Positions 6,100 to 6,744 of a DNA stretch of 6,744 nt are shown in pieces. The stretch lies in the NCBI GenBank assembly GCA_030424705.1, contig JAUHWJ010000105.1, positions 1 through 6,744 of the forward strand. The letters run 5' to 3'. A model generated the notes under the pieces. That model was not told the DNA's origin, ran no database searches, and saw nothing but the letters and a program-made list of their open reading frames with translations. Numbering within the stretch: the first letter of the stretch is position 1; each line of letters starts with the position of its first letter. The stretch is from Alphaproteobacteria bacterium (lineage in GTDB: Bacteria > Pseudomonadota > Alphaproteobacteria > Rhodobacterales > Rhodobacteraceae). Made by a program: the position numbers and the translations under genes.

Positions 6100-6744
6100 C
6101 AGTAGTTCACCCGCCGCTCGACATAGCGGAACTGCACCACCGTCATCGCCGCGACCATGAGCATGAGGATCACGGATTGCGCGGCCGAGCCGCCGTAATC
6201 CTGCCCGACAAAGCCGGTGTTGTAGACCTTGTAGACGAGGATCGAGGTCGCATTCGCGGGCCCGCCGTTCGTCGTCGCATGGATCAGGGAGAACGTGTCG
6301 AAGAAGGCGTAGACGAGGTTGACGACAAGGAGGAAGAACGTCGTCGGCGAGAGGAGCGGGAAGACGATGGACCAGAACCGCCGCACCGGCCCCGCCCGGT
6401 CGATCGCCGCCGCCTCGATCAGGCTCTTCGGGATGGACTGCAACCCCGCGAGGAAGAAGAGGAAGTTGTAGCTGATCTGCTTCCACGCGGCGGCGACCGT
6501 CACCATCAGGAGCGCCTGATCGCCGTTGACGTAGTGGTTCCACTCATAGCCCAGCCCCTCCAGCCAGTAGGCGAAGATGCCGAGCGAGGGGTTCATCATG
6601 AAATGCCAGAGCACCCCCGCCACCGCCGGCGCCACCGCATAGGGCCAGATGATCGAGGTCTGATAGGCGAGCGCGGAGCGGATCACCCGGTTCGCGGCGA
6701 CCGCGAGCGCGAGGGAGATCGACATGGAAAGCGCCGTGACGCCG
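6099..6744 (-). CDS. ugpA: Glycerol-3-phosphate ABC transporter permease UgpA (N-terminus outside window)
   Basis: The 214 visible residues are the C-terminal part; the open frame continues past the right edge and about 80 residues are probably missing compared with E. coli UgpA (about 295). The in-frame ATG at 6725 is internal, because Ugp-like sequence (GVTALS) continues upstream of it. Hallmarks include [17 protein letters not shown] in a membrane helix, the EAA loop at 6348-6416, [19 protein letters not shown], and [10 protein letters not shown] with the ending [13 protein letters not shown], all very like known UgpA. As in UgpE, the conserved EAA-loop Gly is Arg (codon 6398-6396). It pairs with UgpE in the inner membrane. 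The missing binding-protein gene ugpB and any phosphate-starvation (Pho box) promoter would lie upstream, outside the window. Confidence 0.92.
   Translation of the reverse strand, partial: GVTALSMSISLALAVAANRVIRSALAYQTSIIWPYAVAPAVAGVLWHFMMNPSLGIFAYWLEGLGYEWNHYVNGDQALLMVTVAAAWKQISYNFLFFLAGLQSIPKSLIEAAAIDRAGPVRRFWSIVFPLLSPTTFFLLVVNLVYAFFDTFSLIHATTNGGPANATSILVYKVYNTGFVGQDYGGSAAQSVILMLMVAAMTVVQFRYVERRVNY

Noticed and set aside
4212..6105. Two long plus-strand frames (4212-5279 and 5248-6105) opposite ugpC and ugpE
   Set aside because: They are His/Arg/Asp/Glu-rich antisense shadows of two confidently identified transporter genes.
163..6744. Mobile element, defence system or CRISPR content
   Set aside because: No transposase, integrase, nuclease, direct terminal repeats or regularly spaced repeats were seen; composition and codon use look uniform.

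Overview
The window is a GC-rich stretch from a bacterial chromosome, most likely an alphaproteobacterium and probably of the Rhodobacterales type. The main clues are a surface protein with a VPLPA-type C-terminal sorting tail (positions 2226-3059), an EcfG-like GGAAC-N16-CGTT promoter, and a ugp transporter operon. All nine genes I can support lie on the minus strand, so transcription runs from high to low coordinates. No RNA gene, mobile element, CRISPR array or integration scar was seen.

Right end (4242-6744): three genes of a glycerol-3-phosphate/glycerophosphodiester ABC importer, ugpA (N-terminus cut by the window edge), ugpE and ugpC. They are nearly fused (1-base stop/start overlap, then a 1-base gap). 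The substrate-binding protein UgpB is not here and would be expected just beyond the right edge.

Middle (1889-4126): an AraC-family regulator, then after only 26 bases a secreted VPLPA-CTERM protein, then after 10 bases a four-helix small-multidrug-resistance-like membrane protein with a GTG start. The tight spacing suggests these three are co-transcribed. A perfect 7-bp inverted repeat spans the regulator's stop codon just before the sorted-protein gene.

Left end (1-1888): an exported PRC-barrel protein behind a good candidate general-stress (EcfG) promoter, a MetX-like alpha/beta hydrolase with an intact Ser-Asp-His triad, and the first 19 codons of a protein with a twin-arginine signal peptide, cut by the left edge.

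The genes do not form one obvious pathway. The transporter serves phosphate/carbon uptake. The AraC regulator may control the VPLPA/SMR pair, the ugp operon or neither. The PRC-barrel gene looks like a separate stress-responsive unit. I found no convincing undescribed multi-gene system. The most useful leads are the EcfG promoter, the regulator/surface-protein/small-transporter unit with its palindrome, the Thr at the essential Glu position of the SMR-like protein, and the Gly-to-Arg change shared by both Ugp permease EAA loops.
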